Below, piece by piece: positions 26,569-35,089 of a stretch of DNA of 64,000 bases. Source of the stretch: JAHJQZ01 sp963675235 (GTDB taxonomy: Bacteria > Pseudomonadota > Alphaproteobacteria > Rhizobiales > Devosiaceae). The notes under the pieces are model-generated. The model was not told the origin of the DNA. It saw only the letters and a program-made list of their open reading frames with translations, and ran no database searches. The stretch spans positions 1,054,001-1,118,000 of the forward strand of contig CAXXFU010000002.1 in assembly GCA_963675235.2 (NCBI GenBank), read 5' to 3'. Position 1 is the stretch's first letter. Each line of letters begins with the position of its first letter. The translations under genes and the position numbers were made by a program.

Positions 26569-27712
26569 GGTCGATCTCGATGACGCTCTTGGTGGTGGCG
26601 GCCAGGCCGAGCGTGCCATTCTTGATCGCCAGCGCCTTTTCTCCGAACACCCTGCGGCGCCAGCCCTTGAGTGCGGGAACGTCGGCCTCGTCATCGAGCA
26701 CGATCTGATCGATGTCATCGCTGGTGGCGATGATGCGGGCGGCGACGCCCTCACGTTCGGCCACGGACTTCAACAGCACCCGGATGAGATCGCCGATCGG
26801 ACCTTTGGGCGAGGGACCGTTCGGACGTTTCGGCAGGCGCGGCAGGTCGGATTTGGCGATGGCCTCGACCTTTTCGATCACGGCAATGATCTCGGCACCC
26901 ATCGACGAGCGTCCGAATCCCCGGGGCACTGCTCTGAGCTTGTCGAACTCGGCCGCCGATATCGGACGCTGGATGGCGAGTTCGGCGATGGCCTCGTCCT
27001 TGAGGATGCGGCCACGCGGCTGATTGTTATCCTGGGCCCGCGCCTCGCGCCACTCGGCGAGCGCCATCAGTGCTGCCAGATCGCGTGGACGGGAAAGCCG
27101 CGCCTTGACGCGCTTGTAGGCTTCGGACGGCTTGACGACATAGGTGTCGATGCTCTGCATCGTGCGGTTCTCGTCGGCAACCCAGTCGCTGCGTCCGTTG
27201 CTCTCGAGTTCGGCGGTCAGCTTCTTGTAGATGTCGCGCAGGTGGGTGACGTCGGCCAGGGCGTAGGTCAACTGCTTGTCCGATAGCGGCCGCGCCGACC
27301 AGTCGGTGAAACGCGAGGATTTGTCGATGCGCTCGCCGACAATGGCCTGCACCAGCGAATCATAGGAGGCGCTGTCGCCATAACCGCACACACTGGCCGC
27401 AACCTGGGTGTCGAAGAGGTTTTGCGGCACCTTGCCGGTCAGATTGACGAAGATCTCGACGTCCTGGCGCGCCGCGTGGAAGACCTTGACGACGGCGGGG
27501 TCGTCGAGGAGCTCGAACAACGGATCGAGGGAGATGCCCTTGGCCAGGGGATCGACGATGATCGCCGCTTCATCCGTCGCGAGTTGAACCAGGCACAGTT
27601 TGGGCCAATAGGTCGTTTCGCGCAGGAATTCGGTATCGATGGTGACAAAGGGATGAGAACGGGCGGCTGAACAGAACTCCGCCAGGTCGTCTGTCCGAAC
27701 GACAACTTGCAT
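26558..27712 (-). CDS. rnd: Ribonuclease D
   Basis: 3'-to-5' exoribonuclease for tRNA 3' maturation. The 384-residue protein has the DEDDy exonuclease motifs: FVTIDTEFLRE (Exo I, D-x-E), HAARQDVEIF (Exo II) and YALADVTHLRDIY (Exo III, Tyr and Asp). An HRDC domain follows around residues 210-290 (LMALAEWREARAQDNNQPRG, AELAIQRP). The length and domain order are those of alphaproteobacterial RNase D. It is divergent from aspS and shares its last codons, tail to tail, with ppx. Confidence 0.96.
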   Translation of the reverse strand: MQVVVRTDDLAEFCSAARSHPFVTIDTEFLRETTYWPKLCLVQLATDEAAIIVDPLAKGISLDPLFELLDDPAVVKVFHAARQDVEIFVNLTGKVPQNLFDTQVAASVCGYGDSASYDSLVQAIVGERIDKSSRFTDWSARPLSDKQLTYALADVTHLRDIYKKLTAELESNGRSDWVADENRTMQSIDTYVVKPSEAYKRVKARLSRPRDLAALMALAEWREARAQDNNQPRGRILKDEAIAELAIQRPISAAEFDKLRAVPRGFGRSSMGAEIIAVIEKVEAIAKSDLPRLPKRPNGPSPKGPIGDLIRVLLKSVAEREGVAARIIATSDDIDQIVLDDEADVPALKGWRRRVFGEKALAIKNGTLGLAATTKSVIEIDLKT

Positions 27713-27880
27713 GTGACACTCTTTTTTTCTTTATCAAATACCTAGCAGTCCGGAACAATTCCATAAAGCATTGAGCGACGTGCTGCGGCAAAAGCGGTGG
27801 ACTGAAGGCCGCCTTGACTTTCTCACGCGCCCATGCGCTTTTCCGGCCCGTTGAATTCGTGCCGTGCAAAAGGCGAGAAA

Positions 27881-29653
27881 ATGCACATCTACCGCACCCA
27901 TACCTGTGGCGCGCTCACCGCGGCCAATGCAGGGGAAACCGTACGACTGAGTGGCTGGGCCCACCGCATCCGCGACCATGGCGGCCTGCTGTTCGTCGAT
28001 CTGAGGGATCACTACGGCATCACGCAATGCGTGGTCGATCCCGATTCCACCGCCTTTGCCGATGTTGAGAAGCTGAGGGCAGAGTGGGTCGTCAAGATCG
28101 AGGGCGAAGTCAAAAGGCGCGATGACGAAGCGATCAACCCCAACCTGCCGACCGGCGAGATCGAAGTGTTCATCCGCTCGGTCGAGGTGTTGGGCGCGTC
28201 GCTCGAACTGCCGATGCCGGTTTTCGGTGAGCAGGACTATCCTGAAGACACGCGCATGCGCTACCGCTTCCTCGATCTGCGGCGCGAACGCCTGCACGAG
28301 AACATTGTCATCCGCTCCAAGATCATCGCCGCCATCCGGCGCCGCATGACAGAGGCGGCGTTCTCCGAATACAACACGCCGATTCTGACGGCTTCGAGCC
28401 CCGAAGGCGCACGCGACTTCCTGGTGCCGTCGCGCCTTCACGCTGGCAGGTTCTACGCGCTGCCGCAGGCGCCGCAGATGTTCAAACAGCTGCTGATGAT
28501 TGCCGGGTTCGACCGCTATTTCCAGGTGGCGCCGTGTTTCCGCGACGAAGACCCGCGCCATGACCGCGCCGGCGAATTCTACCAGCTCGACGTCGAGATG
28601 AGCTTTGTCACCCAGGACGACGTCTTCGAAGCCTTCGAGCCGGTGATCCGCGGCATCTTCGAGGAGTTCGGGGAAGGGCGCCGCGTTTCGGAAAGCCTGC
28701 CGCGCATTCCGTTCGCCGAGGCCATGCGCAAATACGGCTCGGACAAGCCCGACCTGCGCAATCCCATCGAGATGCAGGCCGTCACCGCGCATTTCGACGG
28801 TTCGGGCTTCAAGGTCTTCGCCGGCCAGATCGCCGCCGACCCGATGGTCGAGGTCTGGGCCATCCCGGCTCCGACCGGCGGTTCGCGCGCCTTCTGCGAC
28901 CGCATGAATGGCTGGGCGCAGGGTGAAGGTCAACCGGGTCTTGGCTATATCTTCTTCCGCGACGGCGAGGGCGCCGGCCCGATTGCCAAGAACATCGGTC
29001 CGGAACGCACGGCAGCCATCCGCGAGCAACTCGGGCTCAAGGACGGCGACGCGGTGTTCTTCATCTGCGGCGTACCGAGCAAGTTCCACGCCTTTGCCGG
29101 CGCGGCGCGCCAGAAGGTCGGTTTCGACCTCAAACTGGTCGACACCGACCAGTTCAAGCTGTGCTGGATCGTCGATTTCCCGATGTACGAGTGGAACGAG
29201 GACGAAAAGCGCGTCGATTTCTCCCACAACCCGTTCTCGATGCCGCAGGGCGGCCTCGAAGCGCTGGAGAACGAGGACCCGCTGTCGGTTCACGCCTACC
29301 AGTACGACATCGTGTGCAACGGCTACGAACTGGCCTCCGGCGCCATCCGCAACCACCGTCCGGACATCATGGAAAAGGCTTTCGCCATCGCCGGTTACGA
29401 CCGCGAACACCTGGAAGCCCAGTTCGGCGGCATGCTGCGCGCGCTGAGCTACGGCGCCCCGCCGCATGGTGGTCTCGCCGCCGGCATCGAGCGCATCGTC
29501 ATGCTGATCCGTGGCGAGCAGAACCTCAGGGAAGTCACGGCCTTCCCGATGAACCAGCAGGGTGAAGACCTTCTGCTTGGCGCGCCGTCCGAAGCGACGC
29601 CCCAGCAGCTCCGCGAGCTGCATCTCAGGGTCAATCTGCAGGACAAGAAATAG
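27881..29653 (+). CDS. aspS: Aspartate-tRNA ligase, probably non-discriminating
   Basis: Class IIb aminoacyl-tRNA synthetase, 590 residues from the ATG at 27881 (AAGGCGAG just upstream); an in-frame ATG 48 bases earlier is outside the family N-terminus. The OB-fold anticodon domain spans about 1-105, then motif 1, motif 2 (CFRDEDPRHDRAGEFYQLD), the bacterial insertion, and motif 3 near GGLAAGIERIVMLI. Residue 33 in RIRDHGG is His, where discriminating enzymes such as E. coli carry Leu. A His here marks the non-discriminating form that also charges tRNA(Asn), consistent with gatCAB in this window. A strong GC hairpin follows at 29661-29687. Confidence 0.97.
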   Translation: MHIYRTHTCGALTAANAGETVRLSGWAHRIRDHGGLLFVDLRDHYGITQCVVDPDSTAFADVEKLRAEWVVKIEGEVKRRDDEAINPNLPTGEIEVFIRSVEVLGASLELPMPVFGEQDYPEDTRMRYRFLDLRRERLHENIVIRSKIIAAIRRRMTEAAFSEYNTPILTASSPEGARDFLVPSRLHAGRFYALPQAPQMFKQLLMIAGFDRYFQVAPCFRDEDPRHDRAGEFYQLDVEMSFVTQDDVFEAFEPVIRGIFEEFGEGRRVSESLPRIPFAEAMRKYGSDKPDLRNPIEMQAVTAHFDGSGFKVFAGQIAADPMVEVWAIPAPTGGSRAFCDRMNGWAQGEGQPGLGYIFFRDGEGAGPIAKNIGPERTAAIREQLGLKDGDAVFFICGVPSKFHAFAGAARQKVGFDLKLVDTDQFKLCWIVDFPMYEWNEDEKRVDFSHNPFSMPQGGLEALENEDPLSVHAYQYDIVCNGYELASGAIRNHRPDIMEKAFAIAGYDREHLEAQFGGMLRALSYGAPPHGGLAAGIERIVMLIRGEQNLREVTAFPMNQQGEDLLLGAPSEATPQQLRELHLRVNLQDKK

Positions 29654-29660
29654 CCCGGTC

Positions 29661-29687
29661 GCCCGCCGCCGCGAACCGGCGGCGGGC
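29661..29687 (+). terminator. Hairpin after aspS
   Basis: GCCCGCCGCCG and CGGCGGCGGGC form a perfect 11-base-pair stem around the loop CGAAC, eight bases after the aspS stop. Only two T residues follow, so it is a strong structure with a weak T-tract. Its location between aspS and an independent gene supports a terminator role. Confidence 0.65.
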
Positions 29688-29803
29688 TTGCACCTCATCG
29701 GCAAGGCTTGCCGGCATTTCGGCAATTACCATCATCGTTTAACGAGGCTTTAGCCCGAAACACCTAAGGTCCGCCCTGACGCATTGTGCGTCCGGTAGGT
29801 CGG

Positions 29804-31384
29804 ATGACGTCGAGATACTCTCACATCGTGATTTTGTTGGCGGCGATGCTGGCATTCGTGCCGGTTTTCGCTGTCGACTACATCCTCAATTCCTACGTCC
29901 GCCTTCGCGAAACCGCTGCCATGCAGTTGCGGCTCGACGAGATCACGATCGAGACCGAGGATTCCGTCTACAGCGGATTGAGAGTGCTGCGTTCCGTCAT
30001 CGACGCCAGCCCGTCGCTGTGCACACCGACGTTCATCAACAATGCCCAGGACGCCTTCCGCGCATCGCTGACGCTTCGGCAGATTCTCGTCGAGAACCTG
30101 GACGGCGTGCAGTATTGCGACGTGTTCGGCGACCAGGTCGACTACTCCGTACTGTCGCAGACGTTGAGCCTGCCCGGACGGCCGGAAACCCTGACGATCG
30201 TCAACCTGGACGGTTACGAGCTGCCAATGGTCAAGGTGAGCCGCATTGTCGGCTCCAAACGCGTTTCGGCCTTCGTCTATCTCAGCGCAAGGCTCGGCGC
30301 CGACGTGCCGATCGGCTTCAAGGACGTCACCACATTCCGGATCACGCTGACCAATGGCACGCCGATCGTCACCTACGGAAATTACGATACCTTCGCCAAC
30401 CGAACCAACGATCTCGCCTTCATCTTGGTCAATTCCTTCGCCAGTGAAATTCCGATTCGCGCCGAAGTTGCGGTTCCGTTCGCTGACGTGCGGGCCCGCT
30501 ATGCCGATCTCGACTGGACCTTCACAATCTTCGCCTGTCTGATGAGCGGCGGCTTTCTGTTCGTCGTGCTGCAATACGTGCGGCGCGAGACGCTGCCGGC
30601 CATGGATATCGAGCGCGCCATCGTGCTGGGCGAGTTGCGGCCTTACTACCAGCCGGTCATCGACCTCCAGACCGGCCGGCTGCTCGGCTGCGAGATGTTG
30701 GTGCGCTGGGTCAAGCGCAACGGCAAGATCATCCCGCCGAGCGAGTTCATCGATTACGCAGAGACCTCGGGCATGGCAATTCCGATGACCGTGCACCTGA
30801 TGCAGATCGCGCGCATGGAACTGTCCGAGCTGGTCAGCGAAATGCCAGAGCTCAAGATCTCGATCAATCTGTTCGAGGGACATTTCCGCGACGGCAATAT
30901 CGTCGAGGACGTGCAGGCGATCTTTGCGGATTCGCCGATCAAGTTCCGCCAGCTTGTGTTCGAGATCACCGAGCGGCGGCCGATGGCGAACGCCACCCAG
31001 GCCTCAAGCGTCATTGCCGGACTTCATGCACTGGGCTGCAAGCTCGCCCTCGATGATGTCGGCACGGGCCATTCCAACCTTGCCTATATGCAAACGCTCG
31101 GCGTCGACGTGATCAAGATCGACCAGGTCTTCGTGCGCATGATCCACGCCGACACGACACGGCTTCCTGTGCTCGATGGCCTCATCGAAATGGCCCGCGA
31201 CATGGATGCCGAGATCGTCGCGGAAGGCGTTGAGACCGAGGAACAGGCGCTTTACCTGCGCAAACACGGCGTCAGGCAGGCACAAGGGTTCCTATTTGCG
31301 CCGGCGCTGAAGATCGAGACATTCCGGACCCTGGCGCGCGCTCTCAATTTCGTCACCTCCGACAACGAAAGCGAAGCCGCCTGA
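29804..31384 (+). CDS. Membrane-bound cyclic-di-GMP phosphodiesterase (CSS-like sensor plus EAL)
   Basis: A 526-residue signalling protein. A membrane segment near the N-terminus (IVILLAAMLAFVPVFAV) and a second at about 235-257 bracket a periplasmic region with Cys at about 73 and 105 (PSLCTP, QYCDVFG), like CSS-motif sensor domains whose cysteines respond to redox state. The EAL domain covers about 270-520. It retains the catalytic set: EML in the EAL position (CEMLVRW), Asn in KISINLFEGHF, Glu in FEITERRP, the Asp pair in LALDDVGTGHSN, Lys in IKIDQVF and Glu in AEGVETEEQ. Hydrolysis of cyclic-di-GMP to pGpG is therefore likely. A GTG at 29786 is an alternative start. Confidence 0.9.
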   Translation: MTSRYSHIVILLAAMLAFVPVFAVDYILNSYVRLRETAAMQLRLDEITIETEDSVYSGLRVLRSVIDASPSLCTPTFINNAQDAFRASLTLRQILVENLDGVQYCDVFGDQVDYSVLSQTLSLPGRPETLTIVNLDGYELPMVKVSRIVGSKRVSAFVYLSARLGADVPIGFKDVTTFRITLTNGTPIVTYGNYDTFANRTNDLAFILVNSFASEIPIRAEVAVPFADVRARYADLDWTFTIFACLMSGGFLFVVLQYVRRETLPAMDIERAIVLGELRPYYQPVIDLQTGRLLGCEMLVRWVKRNGKIIPPSEFIDYAETSGMAIPMTVHLMQIARMELSELVSEMPELKISINLFEGHFRDGNIVEDVQAIFADSPIKFRQLVFEITERRPMANATQASSVIAGLHALGCKLALDDVGTGHSNLAYMQTLGVDVIKIDQVFVRMIHADTTRLPVLDGLIEMARDMDAEIVAEGVETEEQALYLRKHGVRQAQGFLFAPALKIETFRTLARALNFVTSDNESEAA

Positions 31385-31486
31385 AACGCGCGGCTTTCAT
31401 TTGCCGCCAAATAGTGGCAACTAGACGCGTTGCCGCAGGGTCGAGCCCATCCCGACCCGCTCAAGGACTTCTCGCAGAGACCAGAC

Positions 31487-32593
31487 ATGCCATCGGACCC
31501 CAGAGATTCCCAGAAAGCCCTGCGCGATGCAGCGCTGCATTTCCACGCCGAGCCGCGCCCCGGCAAGATCGAGATCGTCCCGCTCAAGCCGCTGAGCAAC
31601 GAGCGCGATCTGGCGCTGGCCTATTCACCCGGTGTTGCCGCCCCCTGCGAGGAGATCGCCGCCAATCCCGAACTGGCCGATCTCTACACCTCTCGGGCGA
31701 ACCTGGTCGCGGTCATTTCCAATGGCACTGCCGTGCTGGGTCTGGGCAATATCGGCGCATTGGCCGGCAAGCCGGTGATGGAAGGCAAGGCGGTCCTGTT
31801 CAAGAAATTCGCCGGCATCGATGCCATCGACATCGAAGTCGACGAGACGGACGTCGAGAAATTCATCGAGGTCGTTGCGCCTCTCGAGCCGAGCTTTGGC
31901 GGAATCAACCTCGAGGACATCAAGGCGCCGGACTGCTTCGCCATCGAGGAAGCGCTCCGGGCGCACATGAAAATTCCGGTCTTCCACGACGACCAGCATG
32001 GCACGGCCATCATCGCCGCCGCGGCCATCCTCAACGGGCTGGAAATTGCCGGCAAGTCGCTCTCCGAGGTCAAGATCGTCACCTCCGGGGCAGGGGCCGC
32101 GGCCATTGCCTGCCTCAACCTGCTGGTTTCGCTCGGCGCCAGGCGCGAGAACATCTGGATCGGCGACCGCAAGGGCATCGTCACCGAAAAGCGCAAGGAC
32201 AGCGTCGACAAGTGGCGCGGCTCTTATGCCCAGGACACCGAACTGACAAATCTCGAAGACGCCATGGAAGGCGCCGACATCTTTCTCGGGCTGTCCGGTC
32301 CCGGCACGTTGACGCCCGAGATGCTCAAGAAAATGGCGCGCGATCCGCTGGTCATGGCACTTGCCAATCCGACGCCGGAAATCATGCCGGAACTGGCTAT
32401 GGAGACGCGCCCCGACGCCATGGTGTGCACCGGTCGTTCGGATTATCCGAACCAGGTCAACAACGTGCTGTGCTTCCCGTTCCTGTTCCGCGGCGCCCTT
32501 GACGTCGGCGCCACTGCGATCAACGAACCGATGAAGGTCGCCGCCGTCGAGGCCATCGCCCGGCTGGCGCACGAACCGGCACTGGAGGCCTAG
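31487..32593 (+). CDS. maeB: NADP-dependent malic enzyme domain of MaeB, ended by an in-frame amber codon
   Basis: Oxidative decarboxylation of malate to pyruvate. The 368 residues make a complete malic enzyme: the N-domain has LALAYSPGVAAPCEEI and the catalytic Lys region AVLFKKFAGIDAIDIEVDE. DLEDI-like NLEDIKAPDCF follows with the metal ligands, then VFHDDQHGTAIIAAAA, and the NADP-binding GAGAAAIACLNLL. MaeB proteins normally continue into a phosphotransacetylase-like domain. Here the frame meets TAG at 32591-32593 and then continues, in the same frame and without any other stop, through that domain to 33781. Without the TAG the protein would be about 764 residues, the usual MaeB size. The ATG at 31487 is preferred over the upstream TTG at 31430. 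Confidence 0.9.
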   Translation: MPSDPRDSQKALRDAALHFHAEPRPGKIEIVPLKPLSNERDLALAYSPGVAAPCEEIAANPELADLYTSRANLVAVISNGTAVLGLGNIGALAGKPVMEGKAVLFKKFAGIDAIDIEVDETDVEKFIEVVAPLEPSFGGINLEDIKAPDCFAIEEALRAHMKIPVFHDDQHGTAIIAAAAILNGLEIAGKSLSEVKIVTSGAGAAAIACLNLLVSLGARRENIWIGDRKGIVTEKRKDSVDKWRGSYAQDTELTNLEDAMEGADIFLGLSGPGTLTPEMLKKMARDPLVMALANPTPEIMPELAMETRPDAMVCTGRSDYPNQVNNVLCFPFLFRGALDVGATAINEPMKVAAVEAIARLAHEPALEA

Positions 32594-32695
32594 ACATCCG
32601 CCTCGGGCAACACCTTCGGGCGCGACTACCTGATCCCCAATCCGTTCGACAAGCGCCTGATCCTGAGGATCGCACCGGCGGTCGCCAAGGCTGCG

Positions 32696-33781
32696 ATGGA
32701 CAGCGGCGTCGCCCGCCGTCCGATCAGCGATTTCGAGACCTACCGCGAAAAACTCAACCGGTTCGTGTTCCGCACGGGCCTGGTGATGGAACCGGTCATC
32801 GCCCGTGCCGCCACCAGCCCCAAGCGCATCATTTTCGCTGACGGCGAAGACGAGCGCGTGCTGCGCGCCACCCAGGTCCTGCTCGAGGAAAATCTCGTTC
32901 GTCCGATTCTGGTCGGCCGACCCGCCGTCATCCACCACCGTATCGAACGGTTTGGGCTGACGCTCGAAGTCGACCGTGATTTCGAAGTGATCAATCCCGA
33001 ATCCGACCCGCGCTATCGCGACTATGTGACCCTTTATCATTCGCTGGTCGGGCGCCAGGGCATCACGCCGGACACGGCCCGTACCCATGTGCGCACCCGC
33101 ACCACCGTCATCGCGGCACTGGCCGTCAAGCGCGGCGATGCCGACGCCATGTTGTGCGGGCTGCAGGGCCGGTTCATCTATCATGCCGAAGCGCTGAAAT
33201 CGATCATCGGCCTCCGGCCCGGCATCAGCGATGTCTCCGGGCTATCGATGCTAGTCATGCAGCACGGCGTGATGTTCCTCGCCGATACCTACATGCATAT
33301 CGACCCGACCGCCGAGGAAGTGGTCAATATCGCTCTTGAGGCGCGCGAGCACCTGAGGCGTTTCCAGATCGAATCGCGTGCGGCACTTCTGAGCTATTCC
33401 AATTTCGGGTCCCGTGACGGCCCGACCTCCTTCAAGATGCGCGAGGCCTACGCCATGCTGCGCGAGCGGGCGCCCGATTTCATCGTCGAAGGCGAAATGC
33501 AGGGCGACCTTGCCCTGGAGCAGGATCTTCGCGAACGCTACATCCCGGATTCGATCCTCAAGGGTGAAGCGAACCTGCTGATCTTCCCGAACCTGGAAGC
33601 CGCCAACCTGTCGATGACGCTTCTGAAGGCGACAAACAATGCGCTGGCGCTCGGTCCGATCATTCTCGGGCTCAACAAGCCGGCTCATATCCTGGCACCG
33701 TCGGTGACGAGCCGGGGCATCGTCAACATGGCCGCCATCGCCGCCACAGACGCCATCGAACTGGACGCAGTCTCCAACTAG
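32696..33781 (+). CDS. Phosphotransacetylase-like domain of MaeB, separated by an amber codon
   Basis: Same reading frame as the malic enzyme upstream. Homology resumes directly after the TAG at 32594 (FGRDYLIPNPFDKRLILRIA), but the first ATG is at 32696, preceded by AAGG at five bases, giving 361 residues. The phosphate acetyltransferase-like domain has RIIFADGEDERVLRATQ, AMLCGLQGRF and FLADTYMHIDPTAEE. It also has YSNFGSRDGPTSFKM and the terminal LGLNKPAHILAPSVTSRGIVN. In MaeB this domain is not a working Pta but helps oligomerisation and acetyl-CoA inhibition. Intact codon structure over 396 codons suggests a recent mutation, readthrough, re-initiation, or a sequencing error rather than an old pseudogene. 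Confidence 0.8.
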   Translation: MDSGVARRPISDFETYREKLNRFVFRTGLVMEPVIARAATSPKRIIFADGEDERVLRATQVLLEENLVRPILVGRPAVIHHRIERFGLTLEVDRDFEVINPESDPRYRDYVTLYHSLVGRQGITPDTARTHVRTRTTVIAALAVKRGDADAMLCGLQGRFIYHAEALKSIIGLRPGISDVSGLSMLVMQHGVMFLADTYMHIDPTAEEVVNIALEAREHLRRFQIESRAALLSYSNFGSRDGPTSFKMREAYAMLRERAPDFIVEGEMQGDLALEQDLRERYIPDSILKGEANLLIFPNLEAANLSMTLLKATNNALALGPIILGLNKPAHILAPSVTSRGIVNMAAIAATDAIELDAVSN

Positions 33782-33802
33782 GCGCAATTGTTCCAACAAA
33801 AT

Positions 33803-33837
33803 GCGCACGGCACCGACTAGAGTGCCGCGCGCTTTTT
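33803..33837 (+). terminator. Rho-independent terminator after maeB
   Basis: A stem of GCGC-A-CGGCAC with GTGCCG-C-GCGC around an eight-base loop is immediately followed by TTTTT (33833-33837). This is the clearest intrinsic terminator in the window. It ends the maeB transcript and lies just short of the convergent HlyD-like gene's stop at 33855. Confidence 0.85.
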
Positions 33838-33854
33838 CGTATTGTAGCCGCGCC

Positions 33855-35063
33855 CTATTCGGTCCTTATCGTTGCCCTGTCGATGACGAGCCGTCCGTCG
33901 ACGATCTGGTCGGAAGGGTGAAGGATCACCTGTTCGCCAACCTCGATCCCCGATTCGACGACGGCGAAATCGCTGTCGCGGGCGCCCAGCGTCAGCGTCC
34001 TGAGCAGCGCAACCTCGCCGGCAATGATGTAGCAGGCCCAGTCGCCGTTCTGGCGGAACAGTGCGGCCGTCGGCACCAGCGTTGCGTCGTCGTAACGCTC
34101 GACCTCGATCTCGGCGAAGATGCGGTAGAGATGGCCGAGGTTTTGCCATTGCTCGGGCGGGGAGATGATGTCGAGCAGGACGCGCACCCGCTGCTCCTCG
34201 ATGCCGAGCGCCGAGACCTTGGTGAAACCGATGGGTTCGACCCGCCTGACCTGTGCATCGAGCGCCAGATCACCGCCCCAACCGGTGATGCTGGCGCTGT
34301 CACCGACGACGACGCGCACGGCATCCGAGGACACAAGGTCGACGACAAGCTCGAGATTGTGCGGATCGCCTATTGTCATCAACTGGGCGCCGGCCGGTAG
34401 CGATCGGGCGCTGTCGTTCTCGATCTGCAGCACCTGGCCTTCGGTCGGCGCTTTGACGTCGTAGCGCGTCGTCCGCCGGTCCAGGCTCGTCGGCTCGATC
34501 AGCACCACCTGGGCCTGCTCGAGCTGGCGCAGGCGCAGCTCCAGCGTCGCCTTGGCATTGTCGAGCGCCGAGTTGCGACGATCGAGCTCGAACGACACCG
34601 CCTCGGCCGCCTGCGCTGTTACCAGGCCGCGGTCGAGCAGACGCTGGGTGCGCGCCAGTTCACTGCGCTGGAACGTCACCGCATTTTGGGCTGCGTCGAC
34701 GTCGGATCGAGCCGAAGTCACCGCCGCCTCGGCGGCACGTACCGCAGCCGTCGCCTCGGCCAGCGAGCGCTCGTCGAGGAAGCCGGACAATTGCGGCACG
34801 ATGGTCGCCACGACCTGGTCTTTCTCGATCAGGTCGCCGACGGTGAACGGGATGCGTTCGACCTCGCCACCGATCGGCGTCGAGATCTCGTAGGTGTCCT
34901 TGACCCGGGCTACGCCTTCGTCGCCAACGGTCACCGATAGTGTGCCGATGGCGATGGTGGCGAGATCGACGCCAATCGGCTGCGGTCGGAACGCCCAGGC
35001 GCCGAACATGACGGCGGCAGCGGCGATCACGATGATGATGACGATGTTGCGCAGCTTTTTCAT
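33855..35063 (-). CDS. HlyD-family periplasmic adaptor (membrane fusion protein)
   Basis: A 402-residue adaptor with one N-terminal membrane anchor (IVIIIVIAAAAVMFGAWAF). A lipoyl/barrel-sandwich half follows (VTVGDEGVARVKDTYEIS, then VPFTVGD-like GGEVERIPFTVGDLIEKDQVVA). Next comes an alpha-helical hairpin of about 100 residues rich in Ala, Glu and Arg, then the second barrel half and a beta-barrel domain. It should link an inner-membrane pump to an outer-membrane channel. It is the last gene of a three-gene operon (ATPase, FtsX-like permease, adaptor) read on the minus strand; no TolC-like gene is nearby. Substrate unknown. Confidence 0.88.
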   Translation of the reverse strand: MKKLRNIVIIIVIAAAAVMFGAWAFRPQPIGVDLATIAIGTLSVTVGDEGVARVKDTYEISTPIGGEVERIPFTVGDLIEKDQVVATIVPQLSGFLDERSLAEATAAVRAAEAAVTSARSDVDAAQNAVTFQRSELARTQRLLDRGLVTAQAAEAVSFELDRRNSALDNAKATLELRLRQLEQAQVVLIEPTSLDRRTTRYDVKAPTEGQVLQIENDSARSLPAGAQLMTIGDPHNLELVVDLVSSDAVRVVVGDSASITGWGGDLALDAQVRRVEPIGFTKVSALGIEEQRVRVLLDIISPPEQWQNLGHLYRIFAEIEVERYDDATLVPTAALFRQNGDWACYIIAGEVALLRTLTLGARDSDFAVVESGIEVGEQVILHPSDQIVDGRLVIDRATIRTE

Positions 35064-35089
35064 GGTGCTTGTCCCTTATACCCCGGGGA

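Noticed and set aside
31625..33184. A 519-residue minus-strand open frame over maeB
   Set aside because: Antisense shadow of the malic enzyme and phosphotransacetylase domains; no recognisable product.
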